Of a stretch of 64,000 nt of DNA, positions 52,299 through 60,468 are shown piece after piece. A model generated the notes under the pieces. That model did not search any database and had not been told where the DNA came from. It saw only the letters and a list, made by a program, of their open reading frames with translations. Both the position numbers and the translations under genes were made by a program. How positions within the stretch are numbered: the stretch's first letter is position 1; each line of letters opens with the position of its first letter. The DNA is from Bacillota bacterium (GTDB lineage Bacteria; Bacillota; Clostridia; Acetivibrionales; DSM-1351): NCBI GenBank assembly GCA_023443515.1, contig JAEZUC010000122.1, forward strand, positions 45,258 to 109,257, written 5' to 3'.

Positions 52299-52315
52299 AG
52301 TTTGGAGGATATTTT

Positions 52316-53317
52316 ATGAGAAAAGTCGGAATTACAACTACAGTTCCTATAGAAATACTGCTTGCAGCAAATTGCAATGTAATTGACCTGAATAATGTAT
52401 TTATATCCGGCGAGGGTTATTCAGAGGATATTGAAAGGGCAGAAAGAGATGGCTTTCCCAAAAGTTCCTGTGCATGGATAAAAGGAATTTATGGAGCATG
52501 TCTGCGCTATGGAATAGAAGAGATTGTAGGAGTTCAGGAGGGCGATTGCTCCAATACGGTCGCATTGCTCGAAGTTCTCAAAACAAGAGGAATAAAGGTT
52601 TATCATTTTTCTTATCCTTCAGCTCATAACATTAGAGATATAACTATAGAACTTAATAAATTTATGAAGATTTTTAATGTCAGCGTGAAACAGGCGGAAT
52701 CTGTCAGAAAGGCATTAAACAATATCAGAAATAAGGCTAAAGTTATTGATGAGCTTACCTACATAGACAATAAGGCTACAGGCTTTGAAAATCATATATC
52801 ACAGGTAACTTTAAGCGACTTTGACGGCAACCCGCAAAAATGTACTGAATTCCTTGAAGCAAAAATCAGTGAAATTGTAAAAAGACCGCCGAGAAAACAG
52901 GCGTTAAGACTAGGTTACATAGGTGTTCCACCAATGACTTGTGATATATATGAATATGTGGAGAGGTTCAATGCGTGTTTTGTGTATAATGAGGTGCAAA
53001 GGGAGTTTGCCTTTCCCAGGGCAGAACAGGCTAAAAGCATCTATGAACAGTACTATGATTATACTTATCCCTATGACTTGGAATTCAGGCTTATGGAAAT
53101 AAAAAAACAAATTAGTCTGAGAAGACTTGACGGTATTGTCCATTATACTCAGTCCTTTTGCCACAGAGCCATACAGGATATAGTAATAAAAAAGGAGCTT
53201 GATATTCCTGTATTCACTATAGAAGGAGACAAGTCAAATTGTCTCGATTCACGAACAAAGCTGAGGCTTGAAGCATTTTTGGATATGCTTGGAGATTTGA
53301 GGAGGCTTAAGAAATGA
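52316..53317 (+). CDS. 2-Hydroxyacyl-CoA dehydratase-like (HgdB/BcrC family) iron-sulfur protein
   Basis: 333 residues. Similar to the D-component subunits of the family, with cysteines at 20, 52, 62 and 78 and more near the C-terminal third (PPMTCDIYEYVE, QSFCHRAIQD, SNCLDS) able to bind Fe-S clusters. There is a single dehydratase-like subunit, not the usual alpha/beta pair, followed at once by its ATP-dependent activase. That composition resembles double-cubane cluster protein (DCCP) systems, where a homodimer reduces small substrates. No CoA-transferase or acyl-CoA genes are near. ATG follows TTGGAGG. Confidence 0.75.
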   Translation: MRKVGITTTVPIEILLAANCNVIDLNNVFISGEGYSEDIERAERDGFPKSSCAWIKGIYGACLRYGIEEIVGVQEGDCSNTVALLEVLKTRGIKVYHFSYPSAHNIRDITIELNKFMKIFNVSVKQAESVRKALNNIRNKAKVIDELTYIDNKATGFENHISQVTLSDFDGNPQKCTEFLEAKISEIVKRPPRKQALRLGYIGVPPMTCDIYEYVERFNACFVYNEVQREFAFPRAEQAKSIYEQYYDYTYPYDLEFRLMEIKKQISLRRLDGIVHYTQSFCHRAIQDIVIKKELDIPVFTIEGDKSNCLDSRTKLRLEAFLDMLGDLRRLKK

Positions 53318-54072
53318 AAACACTTGGAATTGATATGGGAAGCCGGGAAGTAAAAATAGTTCTTATGGATAAAGATACAATTATACATAAACAAAAAATC
53401 AGTACAATGGCTTTTTATAAAAACTACTGTTTATATAGGAATGGCAAACTGGAAGTAGATATAAGCAGATTGGGAATTGGTGAAGAGGTTGTTGCAGTTT
53501 CAACGGGATACGGCAGGAACAATACAGATATAAGTAAGTTCAGGCAAATAACCGAAATAAAGGCTCATGTATATGGAGCTATCTATCAGACAAGCCTGAA
53601 GGAATTTACCCTTTTGGATGTAGGCGGTCAGGATGTAAAGGTGATAAAGGTTGAAAAAGGCCTGATAACTGACTTGGAGATGAATGACAAATGTGCTGCT
53701 TCCTGTGGAAGATATTTAGAAAATATGGCGACAGTTCTGGAAATTCCACTCGATAAATTAACAGAATACTACGAAGCGCCTGTAGAGTTAAACTCCACTT
53801 GTTCAGTTTTTTCAGAATCGGAACTTATTGGAAAAATAGCAGAAGGAATTTCACCGGATAGATTATTTGCGGGAGTAAATTATTCACTATACAAAAGACT
53901 AAGTCCTTTACTTTCAAAATTCAAGGGAAAAAGGCTGGTTATGTCGGGAGGAGTAGCAAAAAGCAAAGCTCTTGCTCATTACCTTGCAAAGGATTTTGAT
54001 GAAATAAAAAAGCTTGAGGAACCTCAATTTAACGGTGCAATCGGGTGTTGTTATTATGGTTCGTTTTTTTGA
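53314..54072 (+). CDS. ATP-dependent dehydratase activase / reductase (HgdC/BadF family)
   Basis: 252 residues of the ASKHA fold. The phosphate-1 loop IDMGSREVKIVL, DVGGQDVKVIKV and MSGGVAKSKAL are the ATP-binding motifs. The bridging [4Fe-4S] ligands are C127 in NDKCAASCGRYLE and C163 in STCSVF; an extra Cys131 sits where most family members have Thr. It hydrolyses ATP to push a low-potential electron into the partner protein encoded just before it; the genes overlap by four bases. The electron donor would be ferredoxin or flavodoxin. Confidence 0.85.
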   Translation: MKTLGIDMGSREVKIVLMDKDTIIHKQKISTMAFYKNYCLYRNGKLEVDISRLGIGEEVVAVSTGYGRNNTDISKFRQITEIKAHVYGAIYQTSLKEFTLLDVGGQDVKVIKVEKGLITDLEMNDKCAASCGRYLENMATVLEIPLDKLTEYYEAPVELNSTCSVFSESELIGKIAEGISPDRLFAGVNYSLYKRLSPLLSKFKGKRLVMSGGVAKSKALAHYLAKDFDEIKKLEEPQFNGAIGCCYYGSFF

Positions 54073-54176
54073 TTTTTTTACCTTGTTACAAAAATTTTTT
54101 TTGGACACAATATAAAAAGAATTGAATCTATTTTAATTAGTTCTCTTACCAAGGCACAGCAAGCAGGGAGGGATTT

Positions 54177-54527
54177 ATTATTAAAATAATAGGTAGATTT
54201 TTGGAACCAGGTCAGGTAGGCGGTGTAGTTGATTCACTTAGAAACAGCGGAATCAACAGGCAGGATATGATAATCAGCAGTTTCGATGAAGCCAAGTTTA
54301 GAAGCATGAATGCTGATGCTATAGACAATCATATTACTGCCACCGTGAAAACAGAACAGGATGATCCCGGCAGGTTAAAATCTTTTTTGGAAAGCTTGAA
54401 TGAATTGAAGCATGATAGTGGTATTGTTGTGTTTGTTAAAGCTGCAAGGCACAAAGCACAAGAAGTCAAGTCGGTTATGGAGCAATCCGGAGCCGTGGAG
54501 ATTAAGATTGATGATGACAAAGACTAA
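54177..54527 (+). CDS. Small conserved-looking protein with a probable ATT start
   Basis: 116 residues if started at ATT 54177 (or 115 from ATT 54180): IIKIIGRFLEPGQVGGVVDSL. The strong site GGGAGGG at about 54165-54172 fits only these codons; the first canonical start, TTG 54201, is 28 bases away and would cut off a hydrophobic beta strand. The protein looks like a small alpha/beta ferredoxin-like or general stress-type fold with repeated beta-alpha units, ending acidic (KIDDDKD). No family recognised. It is followed by tlp, so a spore or stress link is possible. Confidence 0.6.
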   Translation: MIKIIGRFLEPGQVGGVVDSLRNSGINRQDMIISSFDEAKFRSMNADAIDNHITATVKTEQDDPGRLKSFLESLNELKHDSGIVVFVKAARHKAQEVKSVMEQSGAVEIKIDDDKD

Positions 54528-54561
54528 AAATATTGTAAATCAAAAGGGAGGATATATTTAT

Positions 54562-54792
54562 ATGAATAAGCCTAAACCGGATGACAGAAGCGATAATGTA
54601 AAAAGAATACAAGCAAATATCAATTATACAATAAAAAATATGGAATTGGCAGATGAACTGATTGAAAAAACTGATGACAGTAAAATGGCAAAAACCTTAG
54701 AAGAAAAGAATGACAGAAGAAGAGATGCACTTGAAGGCTTCAGAGCAGAAATAAGGGATGAAGCATTGGAACAGAAGCGAAGGGAAGATTAA
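54562..54792 (+). CDS. tlp: Small acid-soluble spore protein Tlp
   Basis: 76 residues. PKPDDRSDNVKRIQANINYT followed by EEKNDRRRDALEGFRAEIRDE matches the Tlp family (PDDRSDNVEKLQ and KEKNARREQSIEAFRNEI type motifs). It is a small hydrophilic protein packed in spores. ATG 54562 follows AAAGGGAGG; a longer upstream frame has no ribosome site. Its presence shows that the host can sporulate. A terminator follows directly. Confidence 0.9.
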   Translation: MNKPKPDDRSDNVKRIQANINYTIKNMELADELIEKTDDSKMAKTLEEKNDRRRDALEGFRAEIRDEALEQKRRED

Positions 54793-54802
54793 AAAAACAA
54801 AC

Positions 54803-54828
54803 AAGAGGGCTGCATCAGCAGCCCTCTT
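54803..54828. terminator. Rho-independent terminator after tlp
   Basis: AAGAGGGCTGC and GCAGCCCTCTT form an 11-bp perfect stem with an ATCA loop. A-rich and T-rich flanks allow use on both strands, ending tlp and the convergent transporter operon. Confidence 0.8.
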
Positions 54829-54835
54829 GCTTTAT

Positions 54836-54940
54836 CTATGCTTTACTTTCATTTTTTACTGCAATGTAAATTGTAACAGCAAGTCCACCCCAGAGGAAAA
54901 CCGCGCCGAATAGAAAGAAAGCTATGGATGTAGCAGTCAT
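54836..54940 (-). CDS. MetS-like small subunit of the NSS transporter (34 residues)
   Basis: Minus-strand ORF: one transmembrane helix (AFFLFGAVFLWGGLAVTIYI) with short polar ends (MTATSI and KNESKA). ATG directly abuts the TAG stop of the transporter gene, and AGGAGGTGA overlaps the transporter's last codons, so the two are translationally coupled. This is the size and layout of the MetS small subunit that accompanies MetP-type methionine/alanine importers. It is short enough to be skipped by automatic gene callers. Confidence 0.82.
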   Translation of the reverse strand: MTATSIAFFLFGAVFLWGGLAVTIYIAVKNESKA

Positions 54941-56449
54941 CTACTTCACCTCCTCAGATTTATAAGAGGTAATACTTCTGTCCTTCCAAGGCCTTGTGCA
55001 TAATAATAAAGACAAACCAATTCCTATGATAACAACACTCCAACCGAAGGCAATAAGTGCTTTTTGCGAATACCCTCCGTATGGTTTCATTATTTCATTT
55101 ATAACGTTGGAAATAATCATAAAAGTCAAAATAAGCGGTGTTACAAATTTAACCATTACATTCCACCACTTTCCAACAGAAAAATAGGAAATAGGATTAG
55201 TATGTTCTCTTATCTTAGAAGCTCCGAACAACCATCCGATGGTTACTGCTTCCAGTAAGCCCACTGTAACAATTCCGTATGAATTAACAAAGTTGTCTAT
55301 TATATCAAGGAAATATAACCCTGCCCCTGTAGAATAGACTACGCTTATAGCATATCCAACAAGACAAACCAAAGAAACAACTTTTTTTCTGCTTGCTCCT
55401 GTTTTGTCAATCAATGCTGAGGAAGAAGCTTCAACCAGAGATATTGAAGAAGTTATTCCGGCAAAAACAAGGCAGGTAAAGAATAATACACCAAACAGCT
55501 TGCCTATTCCGCCCATAACCGTAAATATTTTAGGGAAGGCTACAAAAGCAAGACCGATTCCCTGTGAAGCCACCTTATCTACTCCGACACCCTGAGTAGA
55601 TGCCATGTAGCCTAATATTCCAAAAACTCCTATTGCAGCCAAAAATTCAAAGCCACAGTTGGCAAAGGCTGTCATAAAGGCACTGTTGTTTATATCAGTT
55701 TTTTTAGGCAAGTAGCTGGAATAGGTTATCATAATACCCATGGCAAGGCTTAAAGAAAAGAAAACCTGACCATAAGCAGCTATCCATACTTTTGGCTCCA
55801 GCACTTTTGACCATTCGGGTGTAAATAGCTTGTTAAGTCCAAGACTCGCTCCGGGAAGTGTTACGCCCCTGATAACAATAATTATCATTGCAACTACCAG
55901 AGTTGGAAGCAAAATCTTATTTAACTTTTCGATTCCCCCGGAAACCCCTTTGTAACATACAAACCAGTTTAACAGCCAGATAACGGTAATACCCACAAAT
56001 ACAGGCCATACAAAGCCACCCAGCTTAAAGGGACTATCACTCATTTTTAAAAAGTCTTTAAAGAAAAACGAGTTTGTATCAGTTCCCCAGGCCTGAGTAA
56101 AGCTTAAAAACAGATAATTGACAGCCCAGCTGAGTATCAAGGTGTAGTATGTCAATATAATAAATGAATTGATACTGGGCCACCATCCCAGCCACTCCCA
56201 CTTTTTATTTGCTCTTGCAAATGCCAGTGGAGGAGAACCTTTAAATTTGTGTCCTAACCCGTACTCCATAATCATTAATGGTATTCCGGCAGTCAATATG
56301 GCGAAGAAATATGGAATTAGAAAAGCACCTCCGCCGTTAGAATACAGTACATACGGATATCTCCATATATTTCCCAGCCCTACAGCTGAGCCAATGGCAG
56401 CAAGGATAAATCCGGCTTTTGATCCCCACTGATCCCTCTTTTGAGTCAT
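54941..56449 (-). CDS. Neurotransmitter:sodium symporter (NSS) family amino-acid transporter
   Basis: 502 residues, about 11-12 transmembrane helices. The helix-1 signature AAIGSAVGLGNIWRYPY is diagnostic of NSS/LeuT-type transporters; the unwound substrate-binding glycines and PLMIMEYGLGH are present. It imports an amino acid with sodium; the paired 34-residue subunit suggests a MetPS-like methionine/alanine importer. ATG 56449 follows AGGGAGTG. Approximately 270 bp separate it from the upstream hydrolase gene, with a terminator between, so it has its own promoter. Confidence 0.9.
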   Translation of the reverse strand: MTQKRDQWGSKAGFILAAIGSAVGLGNIWRYPYVLYSNGGGAFLIPYFFAILTAGIPLMIMEYGLGHKFKGSPPLAFARANKKWEWLGWWPSINSFIILTYYTLILSWAVNYLFLSFTQAWGTDTNSFFFKDFLKMSDSPFKLGGFVWPVFVGITVIWLLNWFVCYKGVSGGIEKLNKILLPTLVVAMIIIVIRGVTLPGASLGLNKLFTPEWSKVLEPKVWIAAYGQVFFSLSLAMGIMITYSSYLPKKTDINNSAFMTAFANCGFEFLAAIGVFGILGYMASTQGVGVDKVASQGIGLAFVAFPKIFTVMGGIGKLFGVLFFTCLVFAGITSSISLVEASSSALIDKTGASRKKVVSLVCLVGYAISVVYSTGAGLYFLDIIDNFVNSYGIVTVGLLEAVTIGWLFGASKIREHTNPISYFSVGKWWNVMVKFVTPLILTFMIISNVINEIMKPYGGYSQKALIAFGWSVVIIGIGLSLLLCTRPWKDRSITSYKSEEVK

Positions 56450-56649
56450 TTTAATACACTCCCTTATTAATATATTTTTTTCCCTAATAAAAATAAAATA
56501 AATAGAATTGTTAAATTATATTACTTTTGTCTTCTAACAGTTTACTACCCTAAATAAACTGACTAGATAATAATAACAAGGTTGAAAAATAATTTCAATT
56601 ATATTATATCAATTTTTAGTAAGAAATAATTTACATCAGATGTGACATA

Positions 56650-56697
56650 AAAAAGAATCAATGCTTTAAATATTAAGTTTAAGCATTGATTCTTTTT
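56650..56697. terminator. 17-bp stem terminator after the alpha/beta hydrolase
   Basis: Arms AAAAAGAATCAATGCTT (56650-56666) and AAGCATTGATTCTTTTT (56681-56697) are perfect inverted repeats. It ends the minus-strand hydrolase transcript. Confidence 0.75.
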
Positions 56698-56716
56698 ACA
56701 ATTAAAGAGTGCTATC

Positions 56717-57532
56717 CTAAATATGCTCAATAAATTTTACCAATTCCATATTAAACTTATCCTTTTCTTCGAAGAACAAACTGTGCCCGCTATTTTCAAA
56801 GGGTATAAGCTTTGAGTTTCTGATACTCTTTTTCATGACTTCTGCCAGAGGAAACAGGCAAACCCTGTCATGAACACCGTGAAGTATCAGGGTGGGAACC
56901 TGGATTCTGGGAAGGTCGTTAAAAAGGCTCTCATCCCTGAAGGTTTTAGCACATTCAGCTGTTGCCCAGCCGGCTGCCTCAAAGCCAAGCTGGAAAAACC
57001 AATCAGATAATGCCTTGGTTATTGGTTTGTAAAAAAACATTGGAGCAGTATCCAAAAGCATTTGCGGACGGTTATCATATACACTCTGAATTATTTTTGT
57101 TATGTCTTCTTTGGGAAGGCCGTAAGGAAAGTCGGGACGCATGGTCAGACTTGGTGCTGCAGCACCAAACAATGCCAGTTTTGAAACCCCGTGACCGTTA
57201 AAACGTGACATATAGCGTATAGCAGTGGCACCTCCCATTGAATGACCTGCCAGAACAAAGTCCCGGAGTTTTAATGTATCTACTACACAGCGGACATCTT
57301 CTGCCAACCTGTTGTAATCGTAGCCCCAAAAAGGCTTACTGGAATTGCCGAAGCCCCTTGTGTCCATACCAATACATCGAAACCCCATTTTTGGTAAAAC
57401 ATTAAATTGGTACTCAAAGGCCCGGTGGCTTAACGGCCAGCCGTGTATAAATAAAATCGTCTTTTTTCCATATGGATTAATGTCATTTATAAAAATATTT
57501 ACATCTTGCTCTGTTTTTATGGTATATTCCAT
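56717..57532 (-). CDS. Alpha/beta hydrolase
   Basis: 271 residues, the usual length of the family. Oxyanion-hole region HGWPLS near residue 30, nucleophile elbow GHSMGG (Ser near 97), acid region VPTLILHGVHDRVC and His in ENSGHSLFFEE form a standard catalytic triad. The sequence resembles non-haem chloroperoxidase/epoxide-hydrolase-like esterases (RGFGNSSKPFWGYDYNRLAEDV). Cytoplasmic; substrate unknown. ATG 57532 follows GGGAGGAT. It is divergent from the gene at 57670. Confidence 0.88.
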   Translation of the reverse strand: MEYTIKTEQDVNIFINDINPYGKKTILFIHGWPLSHRAFEYQFNVLPKMGFRCIGMDTRGFGNSSKPFWGYDYNRLAEDVRCVVDTLKLRDFVLAGHSMGGATAIRYMSRFNGHGVSKLALFGAAAPSLTMRPDFPYGLPKEDITKIIQSVYDNRPQMLLDTAPMFFYKPITKALSDWFFQLGFEAAGWATAECAKTFRDESLFNDLPRIQVPTLILHGVHDRVCLFPLAEVMKKSIRNSKLIPFENSGHSLFFEEKDKFNMELVKFIEHI

Positions 57533-57669
57533 AAATATCCTCCCAGTAATACGTGAAATCCTATATTATATTATTCAAAATGCATTAATTGAGTGTGTTA
57601 AATAAAAAATAGCACTTAAGAACAGAATAACTATGTACATGTAAAAATATCTTTGGAACGGAGGATAAA

Positions 57670-58302
57670 ATGAGTCTATTTCTAGGAAAAATACATTACT
57701 GGCTTTATAACAAAATTATCTGGTACGAAAAAATTGAGTTGAATATAATTCAATGGGCTCAGGACAAGCAACTTCCTATAGGCACCTGGGTTCAGGATAA
57801 TAATGAAAGACACAGTCCTCCTTTGGGGACTGAGCCGTTGGAACAATTGATAGATACCTCAAATATACACGGGTGGCTTCAGGAAAGAATAGAAAGTGCG
57901 GAATTAAGGCAAGCAGCCCTTGTAACTCAAGTTTTAAACAGGAATATGGATTACAAGATTGAATTGATAAACATTTATAAAAATCAGGGAAAAGCTGCAG
58001 CCGAAGATTATCAAGGGGATGCAGCCACACCTGAGGATATGTTTAATGCGTTGAATGATTACATTCTGGAGGGAATGCCCTGCGACCGTGTAAACCAAAT
58101 AGTTTCAAGCAATGACAACGAATTTGTATGGCAATCTGCAATATGCCTTCACACTCCGTACTGGCAAAAGGTAGAGGGTAATGTAAACAATTTTTATGAA
58201 CTCAGGGAGTCATGGGTAAAAGCATTTGTAGAAGAACTGAATCCTGTTTTTACTTATACAAGATCAGCGGAAAAAAATATACACAAGATATATAGGAAGT
58301 AG
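57670..58302 (+). CDS. Protein of unknown function next to a hemerythrin
   Basis: 210 residues, ACGGAGG before the ATG. Mostly helical by composition, with aromatic N-terminus (HYWLYNKIIWYEKIELNIIQWA) and a conserved-looking LGTEPLEQLIDTSNIHGWLQERI stretch. I do not recognise a family. It is 13 bp upstream of a hemerythrin gene on the same strand, so the two are likely co-transcribed. The many His, Tyr and Glu residues could bind metal, but no clear motif is seen. Confidence 0.65.
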   Translation: MSLFLGKIHYWLYNKIIWYEKIELNIIQWAQDKQLPIGTWVQDNNERHSPPLGTEPLEQLIDTSNIHGWLQERIESAELRQAALVTQVLNRNMDYKIELINIYKNQGKAAAEDYQGDAATPEDMFNALNDYILEGMPCDRVNQIVSSNDNEFVWQSAICLHTPYWQKVEGNVNNFYELRESWVKAFVEELNPVFTYTRSAEKNIHKIYRK

Positions 58303-58315
58303 AAAGGAAGATACA

Positions 58316-58870
58316 ATGGATTGCATTGATTTAATGGTAGACGAACATAAAAATATAAAGAGGATGTTGAAAGTTATACGTGTTTACTGTTACAAAATAT
58401 TAAAAGGCCAAGAGATACGCTATGAGGACTTTTTTACGATAATTGATTTTGTAAGAAATTATGCAGATGCACATCATCATGGAAAAGAAGAAAAACTCCT
58501 TTTTGACAGGATGGAAAAGGAAATGGGGCCAGCCGCACAAAAGCTTGTAAGACACGGTATGCTGGTTGAACATGATCTCGGGAGGCTTCATATGCAGGAA
58601 CTTGAAGCTGCTGTAAAAAGGGTCATGGAAGGAGATGAAGAATCCAAGCTTGATATAATTGCAAACGCTGTTTCGTATACACACCTGCTTTATAGGCATA
58701 TTGAAAAGGAAGACGGAGTAGTATATACATTTGCAAGAAACAATCTGGTTAAAGAAACCATGGACAAACTGAACTATGAATGTGAAAAGGCAGAAAACAA
58801 AGCACAGGAGCAACATTTACAGGACAAATACCTCAAGATGATAGACGAATTTGAACAGAAGATATTATAA
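58316..58870 (+). CDS. Hemerythrin domain (HHE) protein
   Basis: 184 residues. Iron-ligand pattern of the HHE family: H in VDEHKNIKRML (residue 10), H..HxxxEE in ADAHHHGKEEKLLF, H in MLVEHDLGRLHMQELE and YRHIEKEDGVVY. The four-helix bundle binds a di-iron centre that holds oxygen or acts in oxygen/NO defence, a typical need of strict anaerobes. Acidic, charged C-terminus. The last gene of a two-gene unit with a strong terminator. Confidence 0.88.
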   Translation: MDCIDLMVDEHKNIKRMLKVIRVYCYKILKGQEIRYEDFFTIIDFVRNYADAHHHGKEEKLLFDRMEKEMGPAAQKLVRHGMLVEHDLGRLHMQELEAAVKRVMEGDEESKLDIIANAVSYTHLLYRHIEKEDGVVYTFARNNLVKETMDKLNYECEKAENKAQEQHLQDKYLKMIDEFEQKIL

Positions 58871-58895
58871 AAAAACCGGCTAATAGCCGGTTTTT
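58871..58895. terminator. Bidirectional terminator
   Basis: AAAAACCGGCT and AGCCGGTTTTT are perfect 11-bp arms with an AAT loop between the convergent hemerythrin and nitroreductase genes. Confidence 0.85.
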
Positions 58896-58896
58896 C

Positions 58897-59496
58897 TTAT
58901 TTGAACACTTTAAATCTTGATTCAATTGGCTGAAATTGCTTCTCATCAGGTGATGCAGTAGGTTTTCCGAATGGCATCTGGGCAACAAGTCTCCAGTTTG
59001 AGGGGATTTTCCATTCGGTTCTGACTGCATCGTCTATCAACGGGTTATAGTGTTGTAGAGAAGCTCCTATACCTTCAATTTCTAAACCAGTCCAGATTAC
59101 ATATTGCAACATTCCGTTGGACTGCTCTGACCAAACGGGGAAATTGTCCTTGTACAGTGCAAATTGTTGCTGCAGGGACTCGATAACTGTATTATCCTCA
59201 AAAAACAAAACAGTACCATAACCGCTTTTAAAAGAGTTAATTTTCTGCTCAGTTGCAGAAAAATTTTCGGGCGGTACCACCTTACTGAGGGCATCCTTTG
59301 TTATGCTCCACAATTTATCATGGTTTCCTCCCAATAATAACACAACTCTGGCACTTTGACTGTTAAAGGCAGAAGGAGTGTGGAGAACCGCATCTTTTAT
59401 AATCTCCTGAATCCTTTCATCGGAAACAGGAATCTGCTTATCAATTCCATAGTATGTGCGTCTGTCTTTTGCTGCTGTATAAAAATTCTTGGACAA
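58897..59496 (-). CDS. Nitroreductase family protein
   Basis: 199 residues. N-terminal AAKDRRTYYGIDKQIPVSDERI and APSAFNSQS-like element (HTPSAFNSQSARVVLL) are the FMN-binding hallmarks; GLEIEGIGASLQHYNPLIDD is typical of the clostridial/lactobacillar nitroreductase-like (YdgI/HBN1-type) group. A cytoplasmic FMN-dependent NAD(P)H oxidoreductase; physiological substrate unknown. ATG 59496 follows GGGAGGAA. It is convergent with the hemerythrin gene. Confidence 0.9.
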   Translation of the reverse strand: MSKNFYTAAKDRRTYYGIDKQIPVSDERIQEIIKDAVLHTPSAFNSQSARVVLLLGGNHDKLWSITKDALSKVVPPENFSATEQKINSFKSGYGTVLFFEDNTVIESLQQQFALYKDNFPVWSEQSNGMLQYVIWTGLEIEGIGASLQHYNPLIDDAVRTEWKIPSNWRLVAQMPFGKPTASPDEKQFQPIESRFKVFK

Positions 59497-59617
59497 AACA
59501 AATTCCTCCCTTAATATTGAATTAGTTATAAGTATATTAATATTTATTTTACCAACAATAACATACCAATAAACATATTTTTTACAATAATAGGGTAACT
59601 ATCCGCAAAAACGAATT

Positions 59618-59863
59618 TTATTGTCTTTCGGGATATATTCCTTCAGTAGCAATGCAAAATACAGTGTTTGGAACAGGTTCCGAACCTGTTAAATTTGGAA
59701 GACAGAAGGTAGTACTGCCATTGCCTCCGAATTGAACTCCAAGCAAGGTAAACAAGGCAGCGTTTGTCTGAACGTTTATAGTTGCACCGTTACAAACTGC
59801 CCACCCGCGAGGAATATAGGAAAACGGAAACAGTTTTATCATACCCATAATAGGACAATCCAT
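59618..59863 (-). CDS. Single-domain phage tail collar-like protein 3
   Basis: 81 residues consisting only of a tail-collar domain: MGMIKLFPFSYIPRGWAVCNG, then LFTLLGVQFGGNGSTTFCLPNL and EGIYPERQ at the end. GGGAGG precedes ATG 59863. It is the last of three tandem paralogues. Such microcystin-dependent-protein-like genes occur in bacterial chromosomes away from phages; function is not settled. The downstream stop is about 120 bp from the nitroreductase start. Confidence 0.85.
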   Translation of the reverse strand: MDCPIMGMIKLFPFSYIPRGWAVCNGATINVQTNAALFTLLGVQFGGNGSTTFCLPNLTGSEPVPNTVFCIATEGIYPERQ

Positions 59864-59891
59864 TATAATAACCTCCCTGAAAATAAACTGA

Positions 59892-60152
59892 TTAATTGGG
59901 TGTAGGATACATGCCTGTCATTGCAATATAATAAGCCATAGGACGCGGAACTTTAGCCTGATACGCACTTGCTTTTAACAGGTTTGGAACTGCAAAGGTC
60001 TGATTAGGAGAACCTCCAAACTTATTTCCAAGTAATGAATATAAAGCCTGATTCTGTGAAACTTGAAATTGTGTACCATCACACAACTGCCAATCCATTG
60101 GAGCGAATCCTAAGGCAAATAGCTGAATCTGACCTATGAAAGGATAATCCAT
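59892..60152 (-). CDS. Single-domain phage tail collar-like protein 2
   Basis: 86 residues from ATG 60152 (site AGGGAGG); a longer upstream frame is non-coding. Collar features: FIGQIQLFALGFAPMDWQLCDG, LYSLLGNKFGGSPNQTFAVPNL, and TGMYPTPN at the end. It is the most divergent of the three, lacking the Gly-Asp-Gly before TF. It shares a transcript with its neighbours (28 to 75-bp gaps). Confidence 0.85.
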   Translation of the reverse strand: MDYPFIGQIQLFALGFAPMDWQLCDGTQFQVSQNQALYSLLGNKFGGSPNQTFAVPNLLKASAYQAKVPRPMAYYIAMTGMYPTPN

Positions 60153-60225
60153 AATAATAGCCTCCCTGAGCCGCAGAACGGCTAAAATAAATTTTAATAA
60201 AAGACGAAATATATTAACAATCAAC

Positions 60226-60468
60226 CTAATTCCTCATAGGATAAAGGCCTTCTATTGCTATGTAATACTTTGTATTCGGTACAGGCTCTGTGCCTAATAA
60301 ATTAGGTAGGGCAAAGGTTGTAACACCGTCACCTCCATAAGAAATTCCCAGTAACGAATACAGTGCTTGATTTTGTGCGATGTTTAATGTCTGGCCATTG
60401 CACAAAAGCCATCCTCGCGGTACAAAGGTAAATGGGAAAAGTTCAATTTCACCTAACATCGTCTCCAT
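60226..60468 (-). CDS. Single-domain phage tail collar-like protein 1
   Basis: 80 residues. LGEIELFPFTFVPRGWLLCNG, LYSLLGISYGGDGVTTFALPNL and EGLYPMRN are consensus-like collar motifs; it is close to protein 3. GAGAGG precedes ATG 60468. It is the first gene of the trio and diverges from the surface-protein genes starting at 60655, so the 186-bp gap must hold two promoters. Possibly the collar proteins form small multimers on a fibre or surface structure with those proteins (inference). Confidence 0.85.
   Translation of the reverse strand: METMLGEIELFPFTFVPRGWLLCNGQTLNIAQNQALYSLLGISYGGDGVTTFALPNLLGTEPVPNTKYYIAIEGLYPMRN

Noticed and set aside
54412..54561. N-terminal extension of tlp into the preceding gene
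   Set aside because: The extra residues have no Tlp similarity, and ATG 54562 has a strong ribosome site directly upstream.
59262..59282. T-box-like sequence GGGCGGTACCACC
   Set aside because: It lies inside the nitroreductase coding region and has no specifier stem or terminator around it.
59618..60468. Prophage tail region suggested by the collar domains
   Set aside because: The three genes are isolated single domains with no other phage gene within the window.
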